44,967 nt of DNA, taken from contig NZ_LOHS01000026.1 of the NCBI RefSeq assembly GCF_001642995.1, positions 1 to 44,967 on the forward strand, written 5' to 3'. The notes under the pieces were generated by a model. It searched no databases and was not told where the DNA came from. It saw nothing but the letters and a program-made list of their open reading frames with translations. Of this stretch, positions 15,953-23,837 are shown piece after piece (position 1 is the stretch's first letter; the number at the start of each line of letters is the position of its first letter). The position numbers and the translations under genes were made by a program. This DNA is from Streptomyces jeddahensis. GTDB lineage: Bacteria; Actinomycetota; Actinomycetes; Streptomycetales; Streptomycetaceae.

Positions 15953-18900
15953 GGCTGCATCGGCTGCGTATGACGGCCTTCGGGCCCTTCGGCGCCACTC
16001 AGGAGGTCGACTTCGACGATCTGTCGGCCGCCGGGCTGTTCCTGCTGCACGGCCCGACCGGCGCCGGGAAGACGACCGTGCTGGACGCCGTGTGCTACGG
16101 GCTCTACGGCTCGGTACCGGGCGCCCGGCAGGCCGCCGCCGGTCAGGGGACGAACCTGCGCAGCGACCATGCGGCGCCCGCGACGCGCACCGAGGTATGC
16201 CTCGAACTCACCGTCGCCGGACGCCGGTTGGAGATCACCCGTCAGCCCCCGTGGGAGCGCCCCAAGAAGCGCGGCACGGGCACCACGACGGAGAAGGCAC
16301 AGAGCTGGCTGCGCGAGTACGACGCGGCCGCGGGCTCGTGGAAGGACCTCAGCCGCTCCCACCAGGAGATCGGCGAGGAGATCAGCCAGCTCCTTGGCAT
16401 GAGCAAGGAGCAGTTCTGCCAGGTCGTGCTGTTGCCCCAAGGCGACTTCGCGCGGTTCCTGCGGGCCGACGCGGAGGCGCGCGGCAAGCTGCTCGGGCGG
16501 CTCTTCGACACCGGCAGGTTCGCCGCGGTCGAGCAGCGCCTCGCCGAGCGGCGGCGCGGCGCCGAGGCCGAAGTACGCGAAGGGGACACGCAGTTGCTCG
16601 CCGACGCCCACCGTATGCAGCAGGCCGCGGGGGACGCCGTGGAGCTGCCCCTGCCCGATCTGGCGCCCGGTGACCCGGGACTCGCCGAGGCCGTACTGGC
16701 CTGGGCGGCTGTCGCGCGCGCCGGTGCCCGCGAGCGGCTCGATATCGCGCACGCCGCCCTGTCCGCAGCCGAGTCGGCGGCGGTCGCGGCACAGCGGCGG
16801 CTCGCCGACGCCCGGGAAGCGGACCGGCTGCAGCGGCGGTTCGCCGAGGCGCGCCAACGGGCCGAGCGGCTCGAGGCGCGTGCGGACGACTACCGCATGG
16901 ACCGCGACCGGATGGAGCGCGGCCGCAAGGCCGAGTCGGTGGCTCCCGCGCTGGACCTGCGCGAGGCCGTCGAGCGCGAACACCGCCAGGCCGCTGCGGA
17001 AGAGGCACGCGCGCGTGCCGCACTGCCCGCGACCTTCGCGGACGCCGGTGCGTCCGGCCTCGCGGCCGCGGCCCGCAAGGCCGCCGAGGAGCTCGGGAGC
17101 CTCGCATCGGCCCGCCGAGCCGAGCAGCGGCTGGGCGAACTGGCCACCGAGCGCGCCGAACTGGACCGCCAGGACCGTGCCGACGAGGAACTCCTCCAGG
17201 ACGCGGCGAGCTGGCTGGACGGGTGGGACGAGACACGCGCCGCCCTCCAGGGGCGCATCGACGCCGCCCAGGAAGCAGCGACGCGCGCCGAGCACTTCGC
17301 CGGGCGGCTCGAGCCGGCAAGGGACAGGCTGGCCGCCGCCCGCCGACGTGATCAGCTGGAGGCCGACGCAGCCCAGGCGCACGAGCGGTCGATGACCGCC
17401 CGCGAGCGTGCCACAGCCGCCCGCGAGCACTGGCTGACGCTCAAGGAACAACGCCTGCAGAACATCGCCGCCGAGCTCGCGGCGAACCTCACCGACGGCG
17501 AGCCCTGCGCCGTCTGCGGCGCCACCGAACACCCGGCGCCCGCCCCGAAGGCCGCAGGCCACGTCGACCAGCAGGCCGAGGACGCCGCGCTGGCCGCCCA
17601 CCGCCGCGCCGACGAGGCACGCACCGACGCCGAGCAGCGGCTGGGTGTCGTACGCGCACAGCTCGCTGCCGCGACGGAGACCGCAGGCGACGCCACGACC
17701 GTTCAACTCGCCGAGGAATACGAGGAGTTGCAGCGGCGTCATGCCGAGGCGCGTGACCTCGCATCCGGGCTGCACCCGGCCCGCGAGGCACTGGACCGGG
17801 CCGAGCGCGAGCACGAGCGCAGGCTCGCCGCCCGGCAGGAGGCCGGGCAGCGGGCCGCCTCGCGCGCGTCCCGGCGCGAGCTCCTCGATCGCGAAAGAGC
17901 CTCGCTGGAAGCGGAGCTGGCGCAGGCGCGCGGTGAGGCGGGCAGCGTCGCGGCCCGGGCCGCCCAGCTGGGGCGGCAGGCGGCCAGGCTGACCGAGGCC
18001 GCCGACGCCGCCAGGATCGCCGAGGAGACCGCGCAGCGTCGCAAGGACGCCGACGCGCGACTCGCCGACGCGGCCTTCCGCGCCGGGTTCGACACGCCGG
18101 AGGCCGCCGCTGCCGCCCTCCTCGACGACGCACAGCACCGCGAACTCCAGCACCGCATCGACGCCTGGCAGCACGAGGAGGCGGCCGTACGATCCGTCCT
18201 CGCGGAGCCCGACACGGCCGCTGCTGCGAAGCTGCCGCCCGCGGACGTCCCGGCCGCCGGACAGGCCGCCGCCCTCGCAGACCGCCGGGTGCGCGACGCG
18301 GCGTCCGCGCGGGACGCGGCCGCGCGGCGGTGCGCCGAACTGAACCGGTTGTCCGCGCGGTGCGCGGCATCGGTCCGCCGACTGGGGCCGCTGCGTGAGG
18401 AGTACGACCGCGTGGCCCGCCTCGCCGGACTGGCCGCGGGCACCTCCGCGGACAACGAGCGCAAGATGCGTCTCGAGTCGTACGTGCTCGCTGCGCGCCT
18501 CGAACAGGTCGCGGCCGCCGCGACCGTGCGGCTGCAGCGCATGTCGTCCGGCCGGTACACGCTGGTGCACTCCGACGACCGTACGGGGCGCGGCCGTTCG
18601 GGCCTCGGCCTGCATGTCGTCGATGCCTGGACGGGCCGCGAGCGCGACACCGCCACGCTCTCCGGCGGCGAGACCTTCTTCGCGTCGCTCGCGCTCGCAC
18701 TGGGCCTCGCCGACGTCGTGACCGACGAGGCGGGCGGCGTCCGGCTCGACACGCTCTTCATCGACGAGGGCTTCGGCAGCCTCGACGACCAGACGCTCGA
18801 CGAGGTCCTGGACGTCCTCGACTCCCTGCGGGAGCGCGACCGCAGCGTCGGCATCGTCAGCCATGTCGCGGATCTGCGCCGCCGTGTCCATGCGCAGCTC

Positions 18901-18957
18901 GAGGTGGTCAAGGGCAGGTCGGGGTCCGTGCTGCGGCAGCGTGGGGTGGAGGGCTGA
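15949..18957 (+). CDS. sbcC: Exonuclease SbcC (Rad50-like ATPase subunit)
   Basis: A 1002-residue SMC-like ATPase. The N-terminus has MTAFGPFGATQEVDFDDL and Walker A GPTGAGKTT; two long coiled coils rich in Ala, Glu and Arg flank a zinc hook CAVC at Cys520 and Cys523, almost exactly mid-protein; the C-terminus has the signature TLSGGETFFASLALALGLAD and Walker B LFIDEGFGSLDD. QFCQVVLLPQGDFARFLRA is the Q-loop region. It dimerises through the hook and drives SbcD cutting of double-strand ends and cruciforms. GTG 15949 overlaps the sbcD stop; the much longer open frame upstream is not coding. One CACGCGCGCGTG copy lies inside the first coiled-coil region. Confidence 0.97.
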   Translation: MRLHRLRMTAFGPFGATQEVDFDDLSAAGLFLLHGPTGAGKTTVLDAVCYGLYGSVPGARQAAAGQGTNLRSDHAAPATRTEVCLELTVAGRRLEITRQPPWERPKKRGTGTTTEKAQSWLREYDAAAGSWKDLSRSHQEIGEEISQLLGMSKEQFCQVVLLPQGDFARFLRADAEARGKLLGRLFDTGRFAAVEQRLAERRRGAEAEVREGDTQLLADAHRMQQAAGDAVELPLPDLAPGDPGLAEAVLAWAAVARAGARERLDIAHAALSAAESAAVAAQRRLADAREADRLQRRFAEARQRAERLEARADDYRMDRDRMERGRKAESVAPALDLREAVEREHRQAAAEEARARAALPATFADAGASGLAAAARKAAEELGSLASARRAEQRLGELATERAELDRQDRADEELLQDAASWLDGWDETRAALQGRIDAAQEAATRAEHFAGRLEPARDRLAAARRRDQLEADAAQAHERSMTARERATAAREHWLTLKEQRLQNIAAELAANLTDGEPCAVCGATEHPAPAPKAAGHVDQQAEDAALAAHRRADEARTDAEQRLGVVRAQLAAATETAGDATTVQLAEEYEELQRRHAEARDLASGLHPAREALDRAEREHERRLAARQEAGQRAASRASRRELLDRERASLEAELAQARGEAGSVAARAAQLGRQAARLTEAADAARIAEETAQRRKDADARLADAAFRAGFDTPEAAAAALLDDAQHRELQHRIDAWQHEEAAVRSVLAEPDTAAAAKLPPADVPAAGQAAALADRRVRDAASARDAAARRCAELNRLSARCAASVRRLGPLREEYDRVARLAGLAAGTSADNERKMRLESYVLAARLEQVAAAATVRLQRMSSGRYTLVHSDDRTGRGRSGLGLHVVDAWTGRERDTATLSGGETFFASLALALGLADVVTDEAGGVRLDTLFIDEGFGSLDDQTLDEVLDVLDSLRERDRSVGIVSHVADLRRRVHAQLEVVKGRSGSVLRQRGVEG
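17006..17017. repeat. CACGCGCGCGTG palindrome copy 4
   Basis: Perfect copy within sbcC, where it encodes part of the first coiled coil (Ala/Arg codons). Codon choice could partly explain it here. Confidence 0.75.
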
Positions 18958-18962
18958 CGGGG

Positions 18963-19409
18963 TCAGCGAGCGAGAGGGCGGCGCGGCAGCGGCGAGGAGT
19001 ACACGACGCTCGTGGTGACCGACCCCAGCGCGCCGATCTTGCCCGAGATCTCCTCGAGATGCCTCATTGAGCGCGCCGCGACCTTGATCACGAAGCAGTC
19101 GTCGCCGGTGACGTGGTGCGCCTCGAGGATCTCGGGCGTCGCGTCGACCAGGTCGTGGAACGGCTTGTAGTTGCCGTTCGGATAACGCAGCCGGACGAAC
19201 GCCAGGATGGGCAGGCCGAGCCGCTCCGGGTCGACCACGGCCGCGTACCCCTGGATGACGCCCGCCTCCTCGAGTCGGCGCACCCGCTCGGTGACGGCGC
19301 TCGCGGACATGGAGACGGCGCGCGCGAGCTCCGCGTAGCTGGCGCGGCCGTCGCGCTGCAGGACCTCGAGGATGCGCCAGTCGGTGGCGTCCGTGGAATA
19401 GCCGGTCAT
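18963..19409 (-). CDS. Lrp/AsnC-family transcriptional regulator
   Basis: A 148-residue regulator with an N-terminal winged helix-turn-helix (ILEVLQRDGRASYAELARAV, SMSASAVTERVRRLEEAGVI) and a C-terminal RAM ligand-binding domain (ILAFVRLRYPNGNYKPFHDL, TGDDCFVIKVAARSM). Such proteins sense amino acids or related small molecules. ATG 19409 begins the family-like sequence TGYSTDATDWRILEVL; no good Shine-Dalgarno is seen. It lies tail-to-tail with sbcC (5-bp gap) and is divergent from the rhodanese gene, its probable target, across a 175-bp region. Confidence 0.93.
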   Translation of the reverse strand: MTGYSTDATDWRILEVLQRDGRASYAELARAVSMSASAVTERVRRLEEAGVIQGYAAVVDPERLGLPILAFVRLRYPNGNYKPFHDLVDATPEILEAHHVTGDDCFVIKVAARSMRHLEEISGKIGALGSVTTSVVYSSPLPRRPLAR

Positions 19410-19530
19410 GGCCGAGGGATACCAGGAGAATCCCCGGCCGATCAAGGTGGATGCCGGGGATCACGCCTTCAGCCTGACGATCAAGGACCGTAGATTCTGT
19501 GGACGAGACCTCGTCGACCCGATTCCGGCC

Positions 19531-19575
19531 CCTTCGGACTCTTCGAACCCTTCGGACCCTACGGACCCTGCGGAG
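19531..19575 (+). repeat. Five tandem imperfect 9-bp repeats in the rhodanese leader
   Basis: Units in order are CCTTCGGAC, TCTTCGAAC, CCTTCGGAC, CCTACGGAC and CCTGCGGAG, head to tail, ending 9 bases before the ATG at 19585. The last unit supplies the purine-rich CGGAG that serves as the ribosome-binding site. The array could affect leader folding or vary in copy number. Confidence 0.8.
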
Positions 19576-19584
19576 ACCGACACC

Positions 19585-20088
19585 ATGACAGCGACCGACC
19601 CCACCGCCAGTACCAGCCCCGCCGCCGTCAACCCCGTCCTTCGGGTTCCCCCGGCATCGCCCGCCGCTGCCGCCGCGTACTTCGGCGCGAGCCTCGCCTT
19701 CCACACCGACGTGTCGGACGTCGCCGCCGCGCTCGCCGGCGACGGCGTTCCCGGCTTCGTCGTCGTCGACTCCCGCTCCACCGAGGCCTGGGACCAGGGC
19801 CATGTGCCCGGTGCGGTGCATCTGCCGACCGCCCTCGTACCGCAGCAGGCCGAGCAGCTGCTCGACCGGTCCGTGCCGGTCGTGACGTACTGCTGGGGCC
19901 CCGGCTGCAACGGCGCGACGCGAGCCGCCCTGGCCCTCGCTGAACTCGGCTACCAGGTCAAGGAGATGATCGGCGGATTCGAGTACTGGGTCCGCGAGGG
20001 CTTCGCGTACGAGACCTGGCAGGGCCCCGCCCAGCGCCCGGTCGACCAGCTGACGGCGCCGGTGGGCGCGGACGACTGCGGCTGCTGA
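19585..20088 (+). CDS. Rhodanese-domain sulfurtransferase
   Basis: A single-domain rhodanese of 167 residues. Key blocks are FVVVDSRSTEAWDQGHVPGAVHLP and VTYCWGPGCNGATRAALALAELG. Cys103 is the expected active-site Cys, with a second Cys at 108 in the same loop (CWGPGC), a spacing seen in some rhodanese-like proteins; the C-terminus ends DDCGC, giving two more Cys. The first 40 residues are Ala/Pro-rich and may be flexible. ATG 19585 follows CGGAGA by 8 bases. It is divergent from an Lrp regulator, suggesting amino-acid (perhaps Cys-linked) control. Sulfur donor and acceptor are not indicated. Confidence 0.92.
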   Translation: MTATDPTASTSPAAVNPVLRVPPASPAAAAAYFGASLAFHTDVSDVAAALAGDGVPGFVVVDSRSTEAWDQGHVPGAVHLPTALVPQQAEQLLDRSVPVVTYCWGPGCNGATRAALALAELGYQVKEMIGGFEYWVREGFAYETWQGPAQRPVDQLTAPVGADDCGC

Positions 20089-20172
20089 GGCGCGGCCCAC
20101 CTCCTGGCCGCCCGCGCCCCCGGCCGCCTGCCCACCCGGTGGCACACGGTCGCGCGTCCACGCACCGGCGCG

Positions 20173-20207
20173 GCCCGGGCTCGTCCGCCTGACGGACGCG
20201 CCCGGGG
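20173..20207. terminator. Bidirectional hairpin between convergent genes
   Basis: CCCGGGC-T-CGTCCG pairs with CGGACG-C-GCCCGGG around the 5-base loop CCTGA, a 13-bp stem with one internal mismatch. It lies between the converging rhodanese and DUF885 genes and could end both transcripts. Confidence 0.65.
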
Positions 20208-20229
20208 GCCGGCGCACGCTGCGGCCTGC

Positions 20230-21924
20230 TCAGAGGTTGGACAGCTCGTCCACCAGGTCGTCGAGCCCCAGCGAACCCTGCGACAGGGCCGCCATGTGCC
20301 ACGCCTTCGGGTCGAAGGCGTCGCCGTGCCGCTTCTTCGCGTTCTCGCGGCCGAGCAGCCAGGCGCGTTCGCCGAGTTTGTAGCCGATGGCCTGGCCCGG
20401 GATGGACAGGTACCGGGTGAGCTCGCTCTCGACGAAGTCCGCCGGACGGCTGCTGTGCGCGGCGAAGAACTCCTGTGCCAGCTCCGGGGTCCAGCGCTCA
20501 CCGGGGTGGAACGGCGAGTCAGCCGGGATCTCCAGCTCCAGGTGCATGCCGATGTCGACGATGACGCGCGCCGCCCGCATCATCTGCGCGTCGAGGTAGC
20601 CGAGCCGCCGCTCCGCGTCGGTGAGGAAGCCGAGCTCGTCCATGAGCCGTTCCGCATAGAGCGCCCAGCCCTCGACGTTGGCGCTCACCATGCCCACGCT
20701 CGCCTGGTAGCGGGACAGGTCCTCGCGGACGTGCGTCCACTGCGCCAGCTGGAGGTGGTGTCCTGGCACGCCCTCGTGGTACCAGGTCGACACCAGGTCG
20801 TAGACCGGAAAGCGCGTCTGCCCCATGGTCGGCAGCCAGGTGCACCCGGGGCGCGAGAAGTCCTCCGACGGGGGCGTGTAGTACGGAGCCGCGGCGCTCC
20901 CGGGCGGGGCGATACGGGACTCGACCCTCCGTACCCGCTCGGCGAGGTCGAAGTGCGTGCCGTCCAGCGTCTCGATCGCCTCGTCCATCAGGCCCTGGAG
21001 CCAGCGCTGCACCTCGTCGACACCCTCGATGTGCGTGCCCTGCTCGTCGAGACGGGCCAGCGCCACCCAGGGCGTGGCCGCACCGGGGAGGATCTTCTCG
21101 GCCTCGGTCTTCATCTCGCCGAGAATGCGGTGGTACTCGGACCAGCCGTACGCGTACGCCTCGTCGAGATCGAGGTCCGTGCCGTTGTAGTAGCGGGACC
21201 AGCGGGCGTACCGCTCGCGGCCCACCGTGTTCGGCGCCCCTTCGATCGTCGGCGCGTACACGTCGCGCATCCAGTCGCGCAGGGCGGCGACGGCGGCGGT
21301 GGCCTGGCCCGCGGCCTCGTCGAGCTCGGCCCGCAAGGCGTCGGGACCGGCGGAGGCGAAGTCCTCGAACCAGCCGCGGCCGGAGCCGGTGTCCGCCCAC
21401 TCGGACAGCTGCTCGATGAAGGTGGCGGTCGGACGCGGACCCGCGTACAACTTCCGTTCCAGACCGAGCGTGAGCGACGCGCGGTAGCCCTCCAGGGCGG
21501 CGGCGACGGCACGCAGCCGCTCCGCGATGGCGGCCCAGTCTTCCTCCGTCTCCGCGGGCGTCAGTGTGAACACCGTACGCACCGAGTGGGCGGGCGAGGA
21601 CAGATTGCTGACCGCCCGCAGCCCCTCGTCGGCGTCGTGCACAGCCAGCTCGGCGGTGAGCCGTTCGCGCAGCAGCTTCCCGCACCGGCGCTCGATGCCG
21701 CTGTCGGCGCCGGGCCGGCGCTCCGCCTCGTCGAGCCGCGCGAGGGTGCGCCGGCCGAGCTCTGCGAGCGCCTCCTGGCCCGCGGGGGAGAAGTCGGGGA
21801 GCTTGCTTGAACTCTCCTTCACACCGAGATACGTACCGGTCACGGGGTCGAGGGCGATGAGCTCGTCGACATAGGCATCGGCGACCTCACGGGGCAGCGG
21901 GCTGTGGCTCGTGGTCTGTGACAT
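20230..21924 (-). CDS. DUF885-family metallopeptidase-like protein
   Basis: A 564-residue DUF885 protein. The clear metal-site motif is TWYHEGVPGHHLQLAQ, an HExxH-like block extended to HEGVPGHH, with GWALYAERLMDELGF supplying a possible downstream Glu ligand. No signal peptide is seen, so it is likely cytosolic. PGQAIGYKLGERAWL near the end is typical of the family. Substrate is unknown; some relatives act as peptidases. ATG 21924 follows GAGGA by 7 bases; the open frame extends further but lacks family sequence. The Lrp gene 68 bp upstream is in the same direction and may be co-transcribed. Confidence 0.9.
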   Translation of the reverse strand: MSQTTSHSPLPREVADAYVDELIALDPVTGTYLGVKESSSKLPDFSPAGQEALAELGRRTLARLDEAERRPGADSGIERRCGKLLRERLTAELAVHDADEGLRAVSNLSSPAHSVRTVFTLTPAETEEDWAAIAERLRAVAAALEGYRASLTLGLERKLYAGPRPTATFIEQLSEWADTGSGRGWFEDFASAGPDALRAELDEAAGQATAAVAALRDWMRDVYAPTIEGAPNTVGRERYARWSRYYNGTDLDLDEAYAYGWSEYHRILGEMKTEAEKILPGAATPWVALARLDEQGTHIEGVDEVQRWLQGLMDEAIETLDGTHFDLAERVRRVESRIAPPGSAAAPYYTPPSEDFSRPGCTWLPTMGQTRFPVYDLVSTWYHEGVPGHHLQLAQWTHVREDLSRYQASVGMVSANVEGWALYAERLMDELGFLTDAERRLGYLDAQMMRAARVIVDIGMHLELEIPADSPFHPGERWTPELAQEFFAAHSSRPADFVESELTRYLSIPGQAIGYKLGERAWLLGRENAKKRHGDAFDPKAWHMAALSQGSLGLDDLVDELSNL

Positions 21925-21992
21925 ACGGCCATCCTCGTACGGGGACGGGGACCACGTCACGGAGATTCCCTGTGAGGGTGATGGGACCGGCG

Positions 21993-22472
21993 TCACGCGG
22001 ACTGCGGTGGCAGCAATGGCCCGCACTCCCACTGCTGGAAGATCAACCGCGTTTCGACGCGGGCCACTTCGCGGCGCGCCGTGAACTCGTCGAGCACCAG
22101 CCGCTGCAGGTCGGCCGCGTCGGCCACGGCGACATGGACGAGGTAGTCGTCCGGGCCCGTGAGATGGAAGACAGTGAGTGCCTCCGGCAGCGCCCGGATC
22201 CGCTCCACGAACGGCCCGACCAGCTCCCGCCGGTGCGGGCGCACCTGCACCGAGAGCAGCGCCTCGAGGCCGCGCCCCAGCTTCGCCGGGTCCAGGCGGA
22301 GCCGGTGGCCCAGGATCACCCCGGACCGGCGCAGCCGCGCCACCCGGTCCAGGCATGTCGAGGGCGCGACGCCGACCTGCGCGGCGAGGTCGCGGTACGT
22401 GGTGCGTGCGTCGTTCTGCAGGAGCCGCAGAATGTGCAGATCCACCGGATCGAGTACGACGGATTCGGGCAT
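21993..22472 (-). CDS. Second Lrp/AsnC-family regulator
   Basis: A 159-residue regulator with helix-turn-helix ILRLLQNDARTTYRDLAAQV and VAPSTCLDRVARLRRSGVIL, and a RAM domain with HLTGPDDYLVHVAVADAADL. ATG 22472 starts the family-like PESVVLDPVDLHIL. It is divergent from the PLP-dependent Cys/Met-type enzyme across only 60 bp. An Lrp gene divergent from a methionine gamma-lyase-type gene is known in pseudomonads (mdeR/mdeA), so it probably controls that enzyme in response to a sulfur amino acid. Confidence 0.93.
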   Translation of the reverse strand: MPESVVLDPVDLHILRLLQNDARTTYRDLAAQVGVAPSTCLDRVARLRRSGVILGHRLRLDPAKLGRGLEALLSVQVRPHRRELVGPFVERIRALPEALTVFHLTGPDDYLVHVAVADAADLQRLVLDEFTARREVARVETRLIFQQWECGPLLPPQSA

Positions 22473-22532
22473 CGGCCGAACGTAGCACGGTGTGCGGCGC
22501 CACGGCTCCGGCCCTTGTTCACGCTGTCGCCC

Positions 22533-23720
22533 ATGGACACCGACATCGACGACCACACCGCACGCAGGGCCTCGGCCCCCGGACCCGCGGCCGTCCGGGC
22601 ACTGGCCACCGAAGCCGTCCACGCCGGACGCGACGACCTCGCCGCGCTCGGCCTGCACGCGCCCCCCATCGATCTGTCCACCACCTACCCGTCGTACGAC
22701 AGCCGTGGCGAGGCGGCCCGGATCGACGCCTTCGCCGCCGACGGCACCGAGCCGCCGGGGACGCCGGTCTACGGGCGCCTCGGCAACCCGACGGTCGCCC
22801 GCTTCGAGACGGCGATCGCGCGGCTGGAAGGCACCGAGAGCGCGGTCGCCTTCGCCAGCGGCATGGCCGCGCTGAGTGCGGTCCTGCTGGTGCGCAGCTC
22901 GGCGGGCCTGCGCCATGTGGTCGCCGTGCGCCCGCTGTACGGCTGCAGCGACCACCTGCTCTCCGCCGGGCTGCTCGGCTCGGAGGTCACCTGGACCGAC
23001 CCGGCCGGAATCGCGGACGCCCTGCGGCCTGACACCGGGCTGGTCATGGTCGAATCGCCCGCCAACCCGACGCTGGCCGAAGTCGACCTGCGTGCCGTCG
23101 CACACGACTGCGGCTCCGTGCCGCTGCTCGCCGACAACACCTTCGCCACCCCCGTGCTGCAGCGGCCCGCCGAGTCCGGGGCCCGGCTGGTGCTGCACAG
23201 CGCCACCAAGTACCTGGGCGGGCACGGCGACGTACTGGGCGGAGTGGTGGCCTGCGACGAGGAGTTCGCGCGCCGCCTGCGCCAGGTGCGGTTCGCCACC
23301 GGCGGCGTCCTGCATCCGCTGGCCGGCTATCTGCTGCTGCGAGGGCTCGCGACCCTGCCGGTACGCGTGCGTGCGGCGTCGGCGACGGCGGCGGAACTGG
23401 CGCGGAGGCTGGCCGAAGATCCGCGCGTCGCCCGTGTCCACTACCCGCGTCTCGGCGGTGCCATGGTCGCCTTCGAGGTACGAGGCGACCCGCACGAGGT
23501 GATCGCCGGCGTACGGCTGATCACCCCGGCCGTCAGCCTCGGCAGCGTCGACACGCTCATCCAGCACCCGGCGTCCATCAGCCATCGGATCGTGGACGCC
23601 GACGACCGCCGGTCGTGCGGTGTCGGCGACCGGCTGCTGCGCCTGTCGGTCGGCCTCGAGGACGTCGACGACCTGTGGGGCGACCTGGATGGTGCGCTCG
23701 GCGCGGGCCGGGGTGCGTGA
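22533..23720 (+). CDS. Cys/Met-metabolism PLP-dependent enzyme (gamma-lyase/synthase type)
   Basis: A 395-residue fold-type I PLP enzyme. Motifs are [71 protein letters not shown] and [15 protein letters not shown] with Lys226 binding PLP, then [11 protein letters not shown] and [14 protein letters not shown]. It could be cystathionine gamma-lyase, gamma-synthase or methionine gamma-lyase. Between HYPRL and GGAMVAFEV about 18 residues usual for the family (the PGL...HPQH...GFGG stretch) seem absent, so a surface loop is shortened. ATG 22533 has no strong Shine-Dalgarno. The stop codon lies in a 22-bp tandem repeat. The divergent Lrp gene probably regulates it. Confidence 0.9.
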   Translation: MDTDIDDHTARRASAPGPAAVRALATEAVHAGRDDLAALGLHAPPIDLSTTYPSYDSRGEAARIDAFAADGTEPPGTPVYGRLGNPTVARFETAIARLEGTESAVAFASGMAALSAVLLVRSSAGLRHVVAVRPLYGCSDHLLSAGLLGSEVTWTDPAGIADALRPDTGLVMVESPANPTLAEVDLRAVAHDCGSVPLLADNTFATPVLQRPAESGARLVLHSATKYLGGHGDVLGGVVACDEEFARRLRQVRFATGGVLHPLAGYLLLRGLATLPVRVRAASATAAELARRLAEDPRVARVHYPRLGGAMVAFEVRGDPHEVIAGVRLITPAVSLGSVDTLIQHPASISHRIVDADDRRSCGVGDRLLRLSVGLEDVDDLWGDLDGALGAGRGA

Positions 23721-23757
23721 ACGGCTGGCCGGGGATGCGTGAACGGCTGGGCGGGGA
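23714..23757 (+). repeat. Two tandem 22-bp repeats across a stop codon
   Basis: Copies at 23714-23735 and 23736-23757 differ at one base. Each contains the TGCGTGA that forms the end of the PLP-enzyme gene, so the stop codon region has been duplicated downstream. The second copy also builds the left arm of the following hairpin. Confidence 0.8.
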
Positions 23758-23788
23758 GGCCTCGTTGCGGCCGCCCCGCCCAGCCGTT
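23742..23788. terminator. Perfect 15-bp stem hairpin after the PLP-enzyme gene
   Basis: AACGGCTGGGCGGGG (23742-23756) pairs fully with CCCCGCCCAGCCGTT (23774-23788) around 17 bases, 22 bp after the stop. It should terminate the rightward transcript. Confidence 0.75.
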
Positions 23789-23807
23789 CCAGCGGCCGGT
23801 CAGTCGT

Positions 23808-23830
23808 GGCGCCGGCAACGCGCCGGCGCC
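23808..23830. terminator. Short perfect hairpin after the ACT-GNAT gene
   Basis: GGCGCCGGC pairs with GCCGGCGCC around AACGC, starting 8 bp past the leftward ACT-GNAT stop. With the neighbouring 15-bp hairpin it gives each convergent gene its own terminator. Confidence 0.65.
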
Positions 23831-23837
23831 GGTCGCG

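Noticed and set aside
15430..20217. A 1595-codon open frame antisense to sbcD, sbcC and the rhodanese region
   Set aside because: Open only because of GC-rich codon bias on the other strand; the sense strand holds complete, motif-rich sbcD and sbcC, and the antisense product shows no recognisable domain.
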